Of a stretch of 64,000 nucleotides of DNA, positions 54,325 through 63,300 are shown in pieces (the stretch's first letter is position 1; the number at the start of each line of letters is the position of its first letter). The stretch comes from Streptomyces griseus subsp. griseus (GTDB taxonomy: Bacteria; Actinomycetota; Actinomycetes; Streptomycetales; Streptomycetaceae): NCBI RefSeq assembly GCF_000720255.1, contig NZ_JOJE01000019.1, forward strand, positions 62,001 to 126,000, given 5' to 3'. The notes under the pieces were generated by a model. It made no database searches and was not told where the DNA came from. It worked only from the letters and a program-made list of their open reading frames with translations. The position numbers and the translations under genes were made by a program.

Positions 54325-55989
54325 TCAAACCGGTTGCAGGCCGGGCGCGCCCGCTTCGGTGACGAAGGATCCGGCGGTTGTCAGGGCCGCGCCGGGCGTG
54401 GTCACTGCGGAGACGGTCTTGAAGTCGGCCCGGGCCGCCTGGCGTCCCAGTTCGAGACGGACGTAACCGCGCCGGCCGTCGTAGAACTTCAGGTGGGGAT
54501 TGGCCGTCATGTACGTGTTCCAGTTCGGGGGCTTCGCCGTGCCGTCCTTGCCGCTGGCGATCGAGGTGCAGGTGAACTCCGTGCCGAGGGTCCGGGAGGC
54601 CGGGTCGTCGAAGTCGTCCTTGATGTCGAAGGCGTAGCCCACATGGACGTCGCCGGTGAGGACGAGCCAGTTGGCGATGCCGGCCGACCTGGCGCCGGTG
54701 ACGATGCGGTCGCGTGAGGCGCGGTAGCCGTCCCAGGCGTCCATGGAGACCCTGGACGGCTCCGTCAGGTCGAACTTCCGCTGCGAGAAGCACACCTGCT
54801 GCGGCATCACGTTCCACAGGGCGGTCGAGGCCCGCCACCCGTCGATCAGCCAGCGCTCCTGCTCGGCGCCGGTGAGGGTGCGTGCCGGGTCGTCGGACTC
54901 GGGTCCAGGGGCGTGGGGCTTGTCGCCGTAGGCCTGGTCGGAGCGGTACTGACGGGTGTCGAGGATGTCGAACTGGGCGAGGGTTCCCCACTGGAGGCGG
55001 CGGTACAGGCGCATGTCGGGGCCCTGGGGCTGCTGTCCGGAGCGCAGCGGCTGGTTTTCCCAGTAGGCGCGGTAGGCGGCCGCGCGCCGCGCCAGGAACT
55101 GCTCGGGCGGGACGTCGCTCTCGGGGACGCCGCCGGCGTAGTTGTTCTCCGTCTCGTGGTCGTCCCAGGTGACGACGAAGGGGTGCGCGGCGTGGGCGGC
55201 CCGCAGGTCGGGATCGCTCTTGTAGAGGGAGTAGCGCAGCCGGTAGTCCGCGAGGGTCGTCGTCTCGTGGTTGAAGACGTCGGGGAGCTGGGCGCCGGCG
55301 GTGTAGCGGCGTTCTCCCCCGGCCGCGTTCACGGGGTACTCGTAGAGGTAGTCGCCGAGGTGGAGGACGAGGTCCACGTCGTCCTCGGCGAGGTGGCGGT
55401 ACGCGGTGTAGTAGCCGTCGTGGTAGGCCTGGCAGGCCACGGCCGCCAGCCGGAGGGCCGAGGCGTCGAGGCCCTGGCCGGGTGCGGTGCGGGTGCGGCC
55501 CGTCGGGCTGATCCAGGTGCCGGCCCGGAAGCGGTAGTAGTAGACGGTGCCGGAGAGCAGGCCCTCGACGTCGACGTGCACGCTGTGGCCGTACTCGGCG
55601 TGGGCCAGGGCCGTGCCCTGCTTGACGACGATGGCGAAGTACTCGTCGACGGCCACCTCCCACCGCACGGCCACCCGCTGATCGCCGAGTCCACCGTCCG
55701 GTTCGAACGGGGCGGGGGCCAGCCGGGTCCACAGCACCACCGAGTCCGGGAGGGGGTCTCCGGAGGCGATCCCGAGGGTGAAGGGGTCGTCGGGGATGCG
55801 GGCCGCGTCGATCTCGGGGGCGGCCGACGCGCCCCGGGCCGGCCGGTTGGTGGTGAAGGCGAGGGCCGCGGCCGCCGCGGCCACGGTGAGGAAGCGGCGG
55901 CGGTCGACGTGCCGGGCGGCGGCGCGCAGGACGGTGTCGTGCGGGGAGAAGGGGTGCTGACTCGGCAGGCGGGGACGGCCCGTTCGCAC
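54325..55989 (-). CDS. phoD: PhoD-type alkaline phosphatase/phosphodiesterase (Tat-exported)
   Basis: Encodes 554 residues from the GTG at 55989, nine bases from GAGGA; an ATG six codons earlier has no ribosome binding site. A Tat signal (VDRRRFLTVAAAAAA, near residues 30-55) precedes a PhoD N-terminal domain and a metallophosphatase core. Metal-binding motifs seen: HLGDYLYEY, VTWDDHETENNY, ILDTRQYR and LTGDVHVGYAFD. It releases phosphate from esters, including teichoic acids and diesters. PhoP boxes (GTTCACC repeats) were looked for in the upstream 100 bases and not found. The 178 bases between it and the downstream protease gene show nothing notable. Confidence 0.92.
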   Translation of the reverse strand: MRTGRPRLPSQHPFSPHDTVLRAAARHVDRRRFLTVAAAAAALAFTTNRPARGASAAPEIDAARIPDDPFTLGIASGDPLPDSVVLWTRLAPAPFEPDGGLGDQRVAVRWEVAVDEYFAIVVKQGTALAHAEYGHSVHVDVEGLLSGTVYYYRFRAGTWISPTGRTRTAPGQGLDASALRLAAVACQAYHDGYYTAYRHLAEDDVDLVLHLGDYLYEYPVNAAGGERRYTAGAQLPDVFNHETTTLADYRLRYSLYKSDPDLRAAHAAHPFVVTWDDHETENNYAGGVPESDVPPEQFLARRAAAYRAYWENQPLRSGQQPQGPDMRLYRRLQWGTLAQFDILDTRQYRSDQAYGDKPHAPGPESDDPARTLTGAEQERWLIDGWRASTALWNVMPQQVCFSQRKFDLTEPSRVSMDAWDGYRASRDRIVTGARSAGIANWLVLTGDVHVGYAFDIKDDFDDPASRTLGTEFTCTSIASGKDGTAKPPNWNTYMTANPHLKFYDGRRGYVRLELGRQAARADFKTVSAVTTPGAALTTAGSFVTEAGAPGLQPV

Positions 55990-56137
55990 GATCTGACGTC
56001 CTCTCATACGGGGCGCGGACCCCGCATGGTAATCAGACGAAACGCCCGATATCCGGGAGGACGTGCGGTGCGGTCACACGACAGGCGGCGCGCCCGGGGG
56101 GACGCGCCGCCTGAGGTGTGATGTCAGCTGAGGGGGC

Positions 56138-56623
56138 TCACCTCCGGCCCATTCCGTACCGCCCCGTCCTGTCGTAGCCGGTCTCGGACCGCTCCGCCAT
56201 GGCACCGGCGCTGGCGGCCATGCCCAGCAGCAGGGCCACGGCACCGACGATGACGTTGTTGACGATGCTCCTGGTCGTGCTGACGTCGCCCGCGATGACC
56301 CAGGGCGCGATGATGGTCCACACGCCGAGCGCGCAGGCGGCCCACGCCATGCTGTGGGTCCGCTCGTAGGCACGGCCGAAGCCGCCGCTCATCAGCAGTG
56401 CGTAGGCGATGCCGATGATCAGGTTGTTGACCGCCAGCGTGGACAGGTTGTTGAACCCCGCGATCCACGGCGAGGCCGCCAGATACAGGCCCGTGAGGAA
56501 GGCGAGGGTCTCGACTCCCTGGGCCATCGGGGTAGTGGTGGCTCGTTCCGCCATCTCGTGGCGGTTGCGCATGGCGACTATGTCGGGATGAGTCTCCATG
56601 TCCGGCCTGGGAGACGTTGCCAC
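56138..56623 (-). CDS. SPW-repeat membrane protein
   Basis: Encodes 161 residues from the GTG at 56623 (GGAGG eight bases upstream; ATG two codons earlier is possible). Four hydrophobic helices are seen between about 40 and 145, with two copies of the SPW-type motif: AASPWIAGF and, degenerate, IAPWVIAG. SPW proteins are small integral membrane proteins common in actinobacteria, often stress-induced, with unknown mechanism. A sigma-B-like promoter lies about 46 bases before the start, fitting stress induction. Confidence 0.87.
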   Translation of the reverse strand: MATSPRPDMETHPDIVAMRNRHEMAERATTTPMAQGVETLAFLTGLYLAASPWIAGFNNLSTLAVNNLIIGIAYALLMSGGFGRAYERTHSMAWAACALGVWTIIAPWVIAGDVSTTRSIVNNVIVGAVALLLGMAASAGAMAERSETGYDRTGRYGMGRR

Positions 56624-56668
56624 TCCCATCACCTCCGGAAGTTCTGTTGCTCGTGCGTCTGGCCACGA

Positions 56669-56692
56669 GTACCCCCCACGCCGGGATAAACC
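56669..56692 (-). promoter_or_regulatory. Sigma-B-type promoter of the SPW gene
   Basis: On the minus strand GGTT (56692-56689), a 14-base spacer and GGGTAC (56674-56669) match the GNNT-N14-16-GGGTAC consensus of Streptomyces sigma-B. Distance to the start codon is about 46 bases. Confidence 0.6.
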
Positions 56693-56882
56693 ACGCATAA
56701 AGTCGGCTCCTCCTGTGGTGGAGGAAGGACGTCACGCTCCGCGTTCACCCGATCGCGGGCGTTCCTTGTCACCCGGGCACGAAGGTCCGCCCCGGAGGAC
56801 TCACCTCGCGCAAACAGAGCCGCGATCCGTGAGGTTTCCCGCCCGGTCGCTGCCATATTCGAAAGCCACTTCGGAGGTGGCT

Positions 56883-58457
56883 GTGACGCGAGAGGCGACT
56901 ACATCCCAGGCGAGGGACACGGCGACGCGCGAGCCCGACCGCACCGCCGAACGCATCGCCGACCTGGAACGCCGCAGGACAGGGGCGATGACCCCGGGCG
57001 GGACGAGAAGGCGGGGCGAGTTCGGCGCGCGGGAGCGCATCGAGCGGCTGCTGGACCCGGGCTCCTTCGCCGAGACCGGACTGTTCGTGCGGGCCCGGCC
57101 CCTCGGAGACGGCGCCCGTCGGCCGTACGGGGACGGGGTCGTCACCGGGCACGGCACGGTCGACGGGCGTCCGGTGTGCGTCTTCGCCCAGGACTCCACC
57201 GTCTTCGGCGGCAGCATGGGCGAGGCCTTCGGGGAGAAGACGATCGCCCTGATGGACCTCGCCCTCAAGACGGGCTGCCCGGTCATCGGGCTGAACGACG
57301 GCGGCGGCGCCCGTATCCAGGAGGGCGTCGCCTCGCTCGCCCTGTACGCGGAGCTGGTGCGCCGCAACGTGCAGGCGTCCGGAGTGGTCCCGCAGATCTC
57401 CGTCGTCCTGGGGCCGTGCGCCGGCGGGGCCGCCTACTCGCCCGCCATCACCGACTTCACGGTCATGGTGGACGGCGCCTCGCACATGTTCGTCACCGGC
57501 CCCGACGTGATCGAGGCCGTCACCGGCGAGCGCACCACCGCCGAGGAGCTGGGCGGCGCCCGCGCCAGCAACGCCGTCAACGGCAACGCCCACTTCCTCG
57601 CCGCCGACGAGGAGGACGCCCTCGACACCGTGCGCGACCTGCTCGCCTACCTGCCGGGCAACAACCTCGAACGGCCTCCGGAGTACGCACCCGGTCCGGC
57701 GCCCGCCGGGGACCGGCTCGACCACATCGTCCCGGACCGGCTGGGGCAGGCCTACGACATGCGCGACATCCTCTGCTCGGTCGTCGACGACGGCGAACTG
57801 CTGGAGGTGCAGGCACTGTTCGCGCCGAACATCATCTGCGCCCTGGCCCGCGTCGAGGGCCGTTCCGTCGGTGTCGTCGCCAACCAGCCGCTGCACTCCG
57901 CCGGCGTCCTCGACATCGACGCCTCCGAGAAGGCCGCGCGCTTCGTACGGTTCTGCGACGCGTTCGGGATCCCCCTGCTGACCTTCGCCGACGTGCCGGG
58001 CTACCTCTCCGGCGTCCGCCAGGAGCAGGCCGGCATCATCCGGCGCGGGGCGAAGCTGCTGTACGCCTACGCCGAGGCGACCGTCCCCAAGGTCACCGTG
58101 GTGGTGCGCAAGGCGTACGGGGGCGGCTACGCGGTGATGGGCTCCAAGCACCTGGGCGCCGACATCAACCTGGCCTGGCCCACCGCCCGCATCGCCGTGA
58201 TGGGCGCCGAGGGGGCGGTGGGGGTCCTGCACCGGCGCGAGCTGGCCGCCGCCGCCGACCCCGAGGCGCTGCGGGCCCGCCTCGTCGCCGCGTACGAGAG
58301 CACCTACGGCACCCCCTACACCGCCGCCGAACGCGGGTACGTCGACGACGTCATCGCTCCCCGCGACACCCGCGCCCACGTCTGCCGCGCCCTGCGCGCG
58401 CTGCGCGGCAAACGCGCGCCGATGCCGCAGCGGAGGCACGGCAACATCCCGCTCTGA
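56883..58457 (+). CDS. Acyl-CoA carboxylase beta subunit (AccD4/PccB type)
   Basis: Encodes 524 residues. The GTG at 56883 is five bases from GGAGG. The carboxyltransferase halves are complete: GFGARERIERLLDPGSF-type start (here RGEFGARERIERLLD), GGSMGEAFGEKTIALMDLAL, GPCAGGAAYSPAITDF, DVPGYLSGVRQEQAGIIRRGAKLLYAYAEATVPK (split) and KAYGGGYAVMGSK. It transfers CO2 from biotin to an acyl-CoA. The size and the following FadD32-like and Pks13-like genes point to a long-chain acyl-CoA substrate, as for mycobacterial AccD4; propionyl-CoA is the alternative. The biotinylated alpha subunit is not in the window. Not overlapped with the next gene; 143 bases of repeats lie between. Confidence 0.93.
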   Translation: MTREATTSQARDTATREPDRTAERIADLERRRTGAMTPGGTRRRGEFGARERIERLLDPGSFAETGLFVRARPLGDGARRPYGDGVVTGHGTVDGRPVCVFAQDSTVFGGSMGEAFGEKTIALMDLALKTGCPVIGLNDGGGARIQEGVASLALYAELVRRNVQASGVVPQISVVLGPCAGGAAYSPAITDFTVMVDGASHMFVTGPDVIEAVTGERTTAEELGGARASNAVNGNAHFLAADEEDALDTVRDLLAYLPGNNLERPPEYAPGPAPAGDRLDHIVPDRLGQAYDMRDILCSVVDDGELLEVQALFAPNIICALARVEGRSVGVVANQPLHSAGVLDIDASEKAARFVRFCDAFGIPLLTFADVPGYLSGVRQEQAGIIRRGAKLLYAYAEATVPKVTVVVRKAYGGGYAVMGSKHLGADINLAWPTARIAVMGAEGAVGVLHRRELAAAADPEALRARLVAAYESTYGTPYTAAERGYVDDVIAPRDTRAHVCRALRALRGKRAPMPQRRHGNIPL

Positions 58458-58480
58458 CCCCGCTGGCTGCTCTGCCCCCG

Positions 58481-58576
58481 CTGATCTGCCCTGTTCGTCA
58501 TCTCCTGACCTGCCTTGTTCGTCATCCCCTGTTCTGCCTTTGTTCCTCATCCCCCGATCTGTTTGTTCGTCATCCC
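58481..58576. repeat. Four tandem ~24-bp repeats upstream of the FAAL gene
   Basis: Units at 58481, 58505, 58529 and 58554 (23-25 bases each) share the consensus ctgatctgcctTGTTCgTCATCcc. They fill most of the gap between the carboxylase and acyl-AMP ligase genes. T-rich tracts in a GC-rich setting and the two-helical-turn period suggest a protein-binding array, though slippage without function is possible. Confidence 0.85.
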
Positions 58577-58600
58577 GCGACCGTGAGGAGCCACGCCCCC

Positions 58601-60364
58601 ATGGACAGCCGCCGCCCCCCGCTCGCGCCCCCGTGCCGGACCCTGCCGGAGTTCGTGCGGCACTGGGCCGAGACCACCCCCGACCGGCGGGCCTTCACCT
58701 TCGTCGACCACCCCGACCCCGATTCGCGCGGTGTCCACCGCACCCTGACCTGGCGGCGCCTGGACACGCGCGTGCGGGCGGTGGCCGCCCGGCTCGCCGT
58801 GGCGGCGGAGCCCGGGGACCGGGTGGCGCTGCTGTGCCCGCAGGGCACGGAGTACGTCACCGCCTTCCTGGCCACGCTCGCCGCCGGCCTGATCGCCGTC
58901 CCCCTGTATCCGCCGGGCCTGCCGGGGCACGCCGACCGGCTGGCGGGCGTCTTGGACGACGCGTGTCCCTCGGTCGTCGTGACGACGAGCGCCGCCCTGG
59001 AGGAGGTCGGCGGCTTCTGCGCCGGACGCCCTGTGCGGATCGTCGCCGTGGACCAGGTCCCCGACGACGCCGCCGGGGACTGGCGGCCGGTGGAGTCCGA
59101 CGCCGGTGCGACCGCCTACCTCCAGTACACCTCCGGCTCGACCCGGGCCCCGGCGGGCGTGGAGATCACCCATGCCAACGTCGTCGCCAACGCGGGCCAG
59201 GCGCTGTCCGCCTACGCCGCCGACGACCAGCCGGTGACCTGTGTGGGCTGGCTGCCGCTCTACCACGACATGGGGCTCGTCCTCAGCGTCGCCGCTCCCG
59301 TCGTGCGCGGGCTGCTGTCGGTGCTCATGGACCCGGCCGCGTTCCTGCGGCAGCCCGTGCGCTGGCTCAGGCTGCTGGCGGCGCATCCGCGGGCGGTGAG
59401 CGCCGCGCCCAACTTCGCCTACGACTACTGCGTGGCGGCCGTCGCCGAGGGCCAGAAGGCCGGTCTGCGGCTGAGCGGGGTCACCGCGCTGATCAACGGC
59501 AGTGAGCCCGTCCGCCCCGCCACGGCCGACCGCTTCCACGCGGCGTTCGCCGCCCAGGGACTCCCGGCGCAGAGCCACTGCCCCTCCTACGGCCTCGCCG
59601 AGGCCACCGTCTTCGTCAGCGCCGCCCGGCCGCAGGAGCCGTTGCGCCGCTTCGCCGTCGACCGGGACGCCCTCGCCACCGGCAAGGCACTCCCCGCGCG
59701 GGCGGACGACCCCATGGCCGTGCTCCTGGCGGGCTGCGGCACCCCGGCGGGGCAGCGGGTCCGCATCACCGACCCTGTGACCTGCGCGGTCCTGTCGGAG
59801 GGCGAGGTCGGCGAGATCTGGGTGCAGGGCCCGAACGTCGGCCGCGGCTACTGGCAGCGGAACGAACAGACCCGGCATGTCTTCGGCGGTGAGATCGCCG
59901 GAGAGGGCCGTTGGCTGCGGACCGGGGACCTGGGGACGGTGCTGGACGGGCAGCTGCTCGTCACGGGGCGGCTGAAGGACCTGATCATCGTGGACGGGCG
60001 CAACCACTACCCGCAGGACGTGGAGGCCACGGCCCAGGAGGCGCACCCGGCCGTGCGCCGCGACCGGCTCGCCGCGTTCGCCGTGCCCGACGGGACGGGC
60101 GAGGCGGACGAGCGCGTGGTCGTGGTGGCCGAGCACGCCCGGACCACCAGCCTCGCCGAGATCGACGTACCCGCGCTGGTACGGGCCGTGCGCGCGGCCG
60201 TCTCCGCCCGGCACGGGCTGCGGCTCGCCGACGTGGTCCTCGTACCGCCGGGCACGGTGCCCCGTACATCCAGCGGCAAGGTGTCGCGGGCGCTGACCCG
60301 CGAGCGGTACCTGAGGGGCGCGTACGAGCGGCATGGGGCGGGCGTCCCGGGGATCCTGGCATGA
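58601..60364 (+). CDS. Fatty acyl-AMP ligase, FadD32-like
   Basis: Encodes 587 residues; GAGGAG lies about ten bases before the ATG. Adenylation motifs: QYTSGSTRAPAGVEITH (P-loop), GWLPLYHDMGLV, SYGLAEATVF, and the FadD32-type KDLIIVDGRNHYPQDVE near residue 465, ending PRTSSGKVSR with the catalytic Lys. Fatty acyl-AMP ligases activate fatty acids and load them directly on an ACP rather than on CoA. The stop overlaps the PKS start (ATGA), so it should load the N-terminal ACP of that protein, as FadD32 does for Pks13. Confidence 0.93.
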   Translation: MDSRRPPLAPPCRTLPEFVRHWAETTPDRRAFTFVDHPDPDSRGVHRTLTWRRLDTRVRAVAARLAVAAEPGDRVALLCPQGTEYVTAFLATLAAGLIAVPLYPPGLPGHADRLAGVLDDACPSVVVTTSAALEEVGGFCAGRPVRIVAVDQVPDDAAGDWRPVESDAGATAYLQYTSGSTRAPAGVEITHANVVANAGQALSAYAADDQPVTCVGWLPLYHDMGLVLSVAAPVVRGLLSVLMDPAAFLRQPVRWLRLLAAHPRAVSAAPNFAYDYCVAAVAEGQKAGLRLSGVTALINGSEPVRPATADRFHAAFAAQGLPAQSHCPSYGLAEATVFVSAARPQEPLRRFAVDRDALATGKALPARADDPMAVLLAGCGTPAGQRVRITDPVTCAVLSEGEVGEIWVQGPNVGRGYWQRNEQTRHVFGGEIAGEGRWLRTGDLGTVLDGQLLVTGRLKDLIIVDGRNHYPQDVEATAQEAHPAVRRDRLAAFAVPDGTGEADERVVVVAEHARTTSLAEIDVPALVRAVRAAVSARHGLRLADVVLVPPGTVPRTSSGKVSRALTRERYLRGAYERHGAGVPGILA

Positions 60365-63300
60365 CGGCCGCCGACGGGGACGCCCTGCGGCGCCTGGTCA
60401 TGGAGCGGGTGGCCCGCTGGAGCGGTACGGATCCGGGGGACCTTCCGACGGACCGGCCGCTCGCGGATCTCGGCATGTCCTCGCGCGACGCGGTCGCGCT
60501 GGCCGGGGAGCTCTCCGTCGCCCTGGGCCGTGAGCTGCCGTCGACGCTGCTGTGGGAGGCACCCACGGTGGAGGCGCTGGTGGCGCGGCTGGCCGAGTCG
60601 GCGCAGGAGTCCGGGCCCACGGGCCGCACGGCTCCGGCGTCGTACTCCGGTGAGCCCGTCGCCGTCATCGGGATCGGCTGCCGGCTGCCCGGCGGTGTGC
60701 ATGGTCCCGCCGACTACTGGCGGCTGCTGACCGAGGGCGTCGACGCGATCCGGCGGGTCCCCGAGGACCGTTGGCGGGACTTCACCGCGTTCCCGCCCGC
60801 CGATGCCCTCCCCCACGGCGGGTACCTCGACGACGTCGCCGGGTTCGACGCGGACTTCTTCCGCGTCAGTCCGCGCGAGGCCACCGTGATGGACCCCCAG
60901 CAGCGCATGCTTCTGGAGGTCGTGCGGGAGACGCTCGACCACGCCGCCGTGCCCGCCGCGTCCCTCGCCGGGACCGCCACCGGCGTCTTCGTGGGCGTCT
61001 CCGCCCCGGAGTACGGGCAGCTCACCGGTGCCGACCCGGCCGCCGTCGATCCCTGGGCGCCGGCCGGCGGGGCGCTGAGCGTCGCCGCGGGACGGCTGGC
61101 GTACACGCTGGACGCGCGGGGGCCGAGCCTGGCCGTGGACACCGCGTGTTCCTCGTCGCTGGTGGCCGTGCACCAGGCCTGCCTCAGCCTGCGCGCGGGC
61201 GAGAGCGACACGGCGATCGCCGCCGGGGTCAATGTGCTGCTCTCCCCCGCCGTCACCGTCGCCTTCCGGCGGGCGGGCGCGCTCGCGCCGGACGGGCGGT
61301 GCAAGCCGTTCTCGGCGGCGGCGGACGGGATCGGGCGCGGCGAGGGATGCGCGGCGGTGCTGCTGAAGCGGCTGTCCGACGCCGAGCGGGACGGCGACCG
61401 CGTCCTCGCGGTGATCCGCGCCTCCGCGGTCAACTCCGACGGCCGGTCCAACGGCCTGCTGGCCCCCAACCCGGCCGCCCAACAGGCCCTGCTGGAGACC
61501 GCCTACGCGCGCGCCGGCCTCACCCCGGCGCACGTGGACCTCGTCGAGGCGCACGGCACCGGTACCCCGCTCGGCGACCCGATCGAGGCGGGCGCCCTCG
61601 CCGCCGTCCTCGGCCGGGACCGTGACCCCGACCAGCCGCTGCTGCTCGGCTCGGTCAAGGGCAACCTGGGCCACCTGGAGTCCGCCGCGGGCGTCGCGGG
61701 CCTGGTGAAGACGGTGCTGGCGCTCCACCACGACCTGATCCCACCGTCCCTGCACTGCGCGGACGGCAGCTCCCTCGGCGACGAAAGGCTGCGGGTGGTG
61801 ACCGAGCCCGAGCCGTGGCCGCGGTACGGCGGCACGGCCACCGCCGGGGTCTCCGGTTTCGGCTTCGGCGGCACCAACGCCCATGCAGTCCTGGAGGAGT
61901 GGCGGCCGGGCACCCTGTCTCCGCCCCCGTCCGACGAGCCCGCGGCCCGTCTCCACCTGCTCTCCGACACCGACGCCGACCGCCTGCGGGACACCGCCTC
62001 CCGGCTCTCCGACTGGCTCCGCACGCCCGAGGGGAGCGCCGCGCGCCCCGCCGACGTGGCGCGCACGCTCGCCGGGCGCACCGGCCGCGGGCCGGTGCGG
62101 GCCGCCGTCGCCGCCCGGCAGGGAGCCGAACTCGCCGACGCGCTGGGGGCGTTGGCGGCGGGGCGGGCGGACTCCCGGGTGGTGACCGACGACCGCGATC
62201 GGGTCGGACGCGGCCCGGTGTGGGTCTTCTCCGGGTACGGCAGCCAGTGGGCCGGCATGGGACGACGACTGCTGGCGGAGGAACCCGCGTTCGCGGCAGC
62301 GGTGGAGAAGCTCGACGCCCAGCTGGCCCCGGAGTGGGGGCTGTCGCTCCACGACCACCTGGCGACCGGGGCCGAGCTCGACCGGCTGGAGGTCGCCCAG
62401 CCCGTGCTGTTCGGTCTCCAGTTGGCGCTGGCCGAGCTGTGGCGCTCGTACGGTGTCGAGCCCGTCGCGGTGATCGGCCACTCCATGGGCGAGGTGGCCG
62501 CGGCCGTGTGCGCGGGCGCGCTGGAGGTGCCGGAGGCGGCGCGCGTCATCGCCGTACGGGCCCGGCTGCTGAGCGGGCTGCGGGGCGGGGCGATGGCGGT
62601 CGTCGATGTGACGGACTCCGAACTGGACGCGCTGCGACGGGAGTTCCCCGAGGTGCACGTCGCCGTGCACTCCTCGCCCCGGCAGAAGGTCGTCACCGGC
62701 GAGGAGGACTCGGTGGCCCGGCTCGTGAGAAGGCTGGAGGAGAGGGGACGCGCCGCGCGGGCCATGCGGGTCGTGGGGGCCGGGCACTCGCCGCAGGTCG
62801 ACGCGCTGCTGCCGGAGTTGACCGAGGCGTTGTCCGACGTCCGGGGGCGGCGGCCGCGCGTTCCCGTCTACTCCACCGTCCTCGACGACCCGCGCGGGGA
62901 GTGCGTGTTCGACGCCGCCCACTGGGCTGCCAACCTGCGGCGGCCGGTGCGGTTGGACCGGGCCCTCGCGGCGGCCGCCGCCGACGGGCACACCGCGTTC
63001 GTCGAGGTCTCGCCCCACCCGGTGCTGCCGGGTGCCGTCTGCGACACCGTGCCCGACGCGCTCTTCGTCGGGACGCTGCGGCGCGACGCCGACGACAGCG
63101 CCGCGTTCGCCGGTCGGCTGGGCGCGTTGTACGCGGCGGGGCAGCGGCTCCCCCGGCCCTCCGGGCAGGTGATCGACCTGCCCGTGCCCCGCTGGCGGCA
63201 TGTGCGGTACTGGTGGACGGACGGACGGGCGCCAGTCACATCCGTACCTGCGCCCCGACCCGCGCAGGCCCCATCCCCCACTGACACCGCCGAGGGTGAT

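Noticed and set aside
55990..56100. Pho box upstream of phoD
   Set aside because: No GTTCACC-type direct repeats were found in the 100 bases before the start; an element further upstream cannot be excluded.
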